DNA of 64,000 bases, taken from NCBI RefSeq assembly GCF_014466985.1, contig NZ_AP022826.1:1736001-1800000 (forward strand), given 5' to 3'. Positions within the stretch are counted from its first letter, which is position 1. Each line of letters starts with the position of its first letter. The notes under the pieces are model-generated. The model ran no database searches, had not been told where the DNA came from, and saw nothing but the letters and a program-made list of their open reading frames with translations. Source of the stretch: Nitrosophilus labii (GTDB lineage: Bacteria; Campylobacterota; Campylobacteria; Campylobacterales; Nitratiruptoraceae). Below, in pieces: positions 61,941 to 64,000 of this stretch. Position numbers and translations under genes: made by a program.

Positions 61941-61988
61941 GGCACAAAAGTGCCCCTCCCCCTATGTAGCAGTGGGGCAAAAGCCCCA
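61941..61988. terminator. twin hairpins between convergent murB and tpx
   Basis: First hairpin GGCAC-AAAA-GTGCC (61941-61954), second TGGGGC-AAAA-GCCCCA (61973-61988). The GCCCC of the first and GGGGC of the second can pair instead, so two mutually exclusive folds exist. Convergent placement supports bidirectional termination. Confidence 0.6.
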
Positions 61989-61994
61989 TAAAAT

Positions 61995-62510
61995 TTATGC
62001 GTTAGCAGCTTTTTTAGCAGCTTCCAATGCCTCTTCGTAATTAGGCTCTTCAGTAATCTCAGGAACTAGTTGCTTATAAACTACATTTCCATCTTTATCG
62101 ATGATGAAAATTGCTCTTGCTAGAATTCCACTAAGTGGTCCCTCAGCTATTACTACGCCATATTTTTCGCCGAAATCTCTGTTTCTATAATCGCTTGCTA
62201 CAGTTAAGTTTTCAACACCTTCAGTAGAGCAAAATCTTTTGCTAGCAAATGGAAGGTCCATAGAAACTACAGTTACGTCAACACCCTCAATATTTGCAGC
62301 CTCTTCGTTAAACTTTCTTGTCTCAGTAGCACATACTGGAGTATCAAGAGAAGGAACAACTACGATCATTTGAACATTACCCTGAGCCCCTCCAACTTTT
62401 TTCTCTTGCAAGTCAGTAGTAACTACAGTAGCCTCTGGAGCTTTATCTCCAACATTTACCTCGTTTCCGCTCAATTTTACTTCGTTACCTTTCAACGTTA
62501 CAGTTGCCAT
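61995..62510 (-). CDS. tpx: thiol peroxidase
   Basis: 171 residues, atypical 2-Cys peroxiredoxin. Peroxidatic Cys60 in VVPSLDTPVCATETRKF and resolving Cys94 in KRFCSTEGVENLTVASDYR. N-terminus TLKGNEVKLSGNEVNVGDKAPE. Reduces H2O2 and alkyl peroxides with thioredoxin in cytoplasm or periplasm (no signal peptide here). Single gene with its own promoter. Confidence 0.95.
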   Translation of the reverse strand: MATVTLKGNEVKLSGNEVNVGDKAPEATVVTTDLQEKKVGGAQGNVQMIVVVPSLDTPVCATETRKFNEEAANIEGVDVTVVSMDLPFASKRFCSTEGVENLTVASDYRNRDFGEKYGVVIAEGPLSGILARAIFIIDKDGNVVYKQLVPEITEEPNYEEALEAAKKAANA

Positions 62511-62583
62511 GTTTTCTCCTTTTTTGATTTTTAAATTGTTTAGTAATTTAATCTGTTTTTTCGTTTACTAAACTTGTAACAAA

Positions 62584-62589
62584 ATTATA
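62584..62589 (-). promoter_or_regulatory. likely -10 box of tpx
   Basis: TATAAT on the minus strand, about 74 bases upstream of the tpx ATG, in the extended context TTATAATTTTG. No consensus -35. Confidence 0.45.
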
Positions 62590-62646
62590 ACTAATTAGGA
62601 TAAATTTTGTCTTAATTAAATTTCAAGCATTTTTTATAAGTTTTTT

Positions 62647-63645
62647 TTAAGTTATGCTAGATTTTGGATTTACTTTTAATCCCAATGGATCACTAAACTC
62701 TCCTAGCTTGTAAGCCTCTATAGCAGCTCGACCTATCATAGCCGCATTATCGCTACAATACTCCATTTTGGCAAAATCTATAAAAATTCCTCTCTTTTCA
62801 CACTCCTTTTCAAACGCCTCTCTTAAAGCTAGATTTGCGCTAGCCCCTCCAACAATAGCAAAATTTTTAGGTTTAAAGATATCAAAAACCTTTTTCGTTT
62901 TTTGCAAAAGATGTTCGATAGCCGCCTTTTGAAAAGAGGCAGCTATGTCAGCTCTATCTTGCTCGCTTAATTCTCCCAGCTCCTCTATGGCAACTCGAAC
63001 CGCGTTTTTAAGACCTGAGTAGCTAAAAGCGATTTTAGGGGAGTTTTTAAGAGGTATAGGAAAAGAGAATCTATGTGGATCTCCTTTTTGTGCCAATTTT
63101 TCTATAATTGGGCCTCCTGGATATCCTAATCCAAGCATCTTCGCCACCTTGTCAAAACTCTCGCCAAAACTGTCATCCATACTTTTTGCTTCCACCCTCA
63201 TAACCTTGTAACTCTCAACCTGTATGATCATAGTATGTCCGCCAGAAACCAGAAGAATACTCTTTGGAAAGAAGGCCTCTTTTTCTATAAACAAAGAGTA
63301 TATATGTCCTACTAAATGGTTTATCCCTATCAAAGGAAGATTTAAAGATAGGCTAAGAGCTTTTGCCATCATGACCCCTTCCATAAGAGTCACGGAAAGT
63401 CCTGGTTCATTCGTCACGGCTATTGCCTTTAAATTTGGGAAAAACTCTTTTGTCTGTTTCAAGATTTTTGGCAATGCCACTGCGTGGAGTCTACTGGCAA
63501 GTTCTGGAACAACTCCTCCATAAATTGAGTGCTCCCTCTCTTGAGAAATCTTTTTGTGAAAAATCAGTTTATAATCGTTAATATCTGTTATAGCTATAGA
63601 GCTGTCATCACAGCTGCTCTCTATACTCAAAATCAGATTTTTCAT
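62647..63645 (-). CDS. tsaD: tRNA N6-adenosine threonylcarbamoyltransferase
   Basis: 332 residues. [17 protein letters not shown] start, [26 protein letters not shown] with metal-binding His, [49 protein letters not shown] and [16 protein letters not shown]. Forms t6A37 in ANN-decoding tRNAs with TsaB, TsaC and TsaE. ATG overlaps the hydrolase stop by 4 bases. Confidence 0.97.
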   Translation of the reverse strand: MKNLILSIESSCDDSSIAITDINDYKLIFHKKISQEREHSIYGGVVPELASRLHAVALPKILKQTKEFFPNLKAIAVTNEPGLSVTLMEGVMMAKALSLSLNLPLIGINHLVGHIYSLFIEKEAFFPKSILLVSGGHTMIIQVESYKVMRVEAKSMDDSFGESFDKVAKMLGLGYPGGPIIEKLAQKGDPHRFSFPIPLKNSPKIAFSYSGLKNAVRVAIEELGELSEQDRADIAASFQKAAIEHLLQKTKKVFDIFKPKNFAIVGGASANLALREAFEKECEKRGIFIDFAKMEYCSDNAAMIGRAAIEAYKLGEFSDPLGLKVNPKSSIT

Positions 63646-64000
63646 ACTACCTCGCTATCTCTTTTTGCCCACTTCAATACCCAAGGCCATGTTCCGTATC
63701 CGCTTTTATCGTTAATATGTCCCGCATTTTCTAAAAAAAGCATATCTACCCCTAACTCTTCACCAAATCGATGAGCCTCCTCTAAACTTAAATAAGGATC
63801 ATTGGTAGAGACTACCAGTTTTGCCTCTTTTGCAAAAAGATTATTTGGCAAAGATGAGGGGAAAAAAGATTTTAGAAGTTCTATATCGGTCTCAAGACCG
63901 GGAGGTGCTACTAAAAGCAACCTCTCTACCTCATCTATTTCACCCTCTTCACACAATGCAAACCAAACCGTACAAGCAAGAGAGTGACATATAACGGTAG
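63642..64000 (-). CDS. RBBP9/YdeN-type serine hydrolase, C-terminal part
   Basis: The gene enters from the right edge; about 119 codons are seen. The reading frame includes [15 protein letters not shown], with the nucleophilic Ser in HSL, then [30 protein letters not shown] (catalytic Asp) and [20 protein letters not shown] (catalytic His), as in RBBP9/YdeN small alpha/beta hydrolases. Substrate unknown. It overlaps tsaD by 4 bases. Confidence 0.82.
   Translation of the reverse strand, partial: TVICHSLACTVWFALCEEGEIDEVERLLLVAPPGLETDIELLKSFFPSSLPNNLFAKEAKLVVSTNDPYLSLEEAHRFGEELGVDMLFLENAGHINDKSGYGTWPWVLKWAKRDSEVV

Overview
This is about 64 kb of AT-rich chromosomal DNA from a member of Campylobacterota (Epsilonproteobacteria). 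The evidence is a ccoNOQP cbb3-oxidase operon followed by a DUF4006 gene, FixH and the short AddA/AddB pair, a DUF507 gene, a CiaB-family protein, futalosine-pathway menaquinone genes (mqnA, mqnD), pyruvate:ferredoxin oxidoreductase and a ~1,060-residue NAD-glutamate dehydrogenase. The genus cannot be fixed from the sequence; a free-living respiratory relative (vent or sediment type) seems more likely than a host-adapted Campylobacter. No rRNA, tRNA, CRISPR array or intact insertion sequence was seen.

Layout. 1-1.75 kb: end of a por operon (porD partial, porC) and a HAD phosphatase. 1.8-4.7 kb: peptide-type ABC binding protein, periplasmic rhodanese, rpsI-rplM. 4.8-18 kb, minus strand: addA, addB, fixH, TPM-domain gene, an unlisted 33-residue membrane protein, DUF4006, ccoPQON, then a response regulator, a REC-PAS-histidine kinase and a UreH_2/TauE-like membrane protein. 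From memory this order closely follows the Campylobacter jejuni block around Cj1479c-Cj1495c. 18-20 kb: a TonB-dependent receptor with CxxxM and HxM motifs like copper receptor OprC. 20.6-28.9 kb: carA, DUF507, purA, hisZ, a class V aminotransferase, hsp20, ciaB-like, rdgB. 29-33 kb: YajR-like transporter, TlpA-like thioredoxin, moeA-moaE-moaD. 33.3-41.3 kb, plus strand: mqnA, a dead insertion sequence containing a MITE, then a translationally overlapping di-haem peroxidase, GGDEF-EAL protein and glutamate dehydrogenase. 41.4-55.9 kb: gltX with a small coupled ORF, SurA-like chaperone, dapD, accCB, dcd, a broken nitroreductase, asnB, corA, a DegT-like protein, a frameshifted topA, phosphoesterase and bioB. 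56-64 kb: cation/proton antiporter, AMIN-like and FtsB-like proteins, eno, recA, mqnD, murB, tpx, tsaD and a partial hydrolase.

How it fits together. Respiration dominates: the cbb3 oxidase and its assembly genes, a possible copper receptor, menaquinone synthesis, a cytochrome c peroxidase and a kinase with an Aer-like (probably redox-sensing) PAS domain placed upstream. The rest is core metabolism and DNA maintenance.

The most unusual feature is a family of degenerate 7-8-bp-periodic repeats. They fill at least fourteen gene borders, generally pair into imperfect hairpins, often begin exactly at a stop codon, and in one case lie in frame inside a gene. They resemble the heptanucleotide STRR repeats of cyanobacteria, and I know of no description in Campylobacterota. 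A two-copy MITE family is also present. Three genes look disrupted (topA frameshift, nitroreductase stop, ATA start of the TauE-like gene); sequencing error is the alternative in each case.
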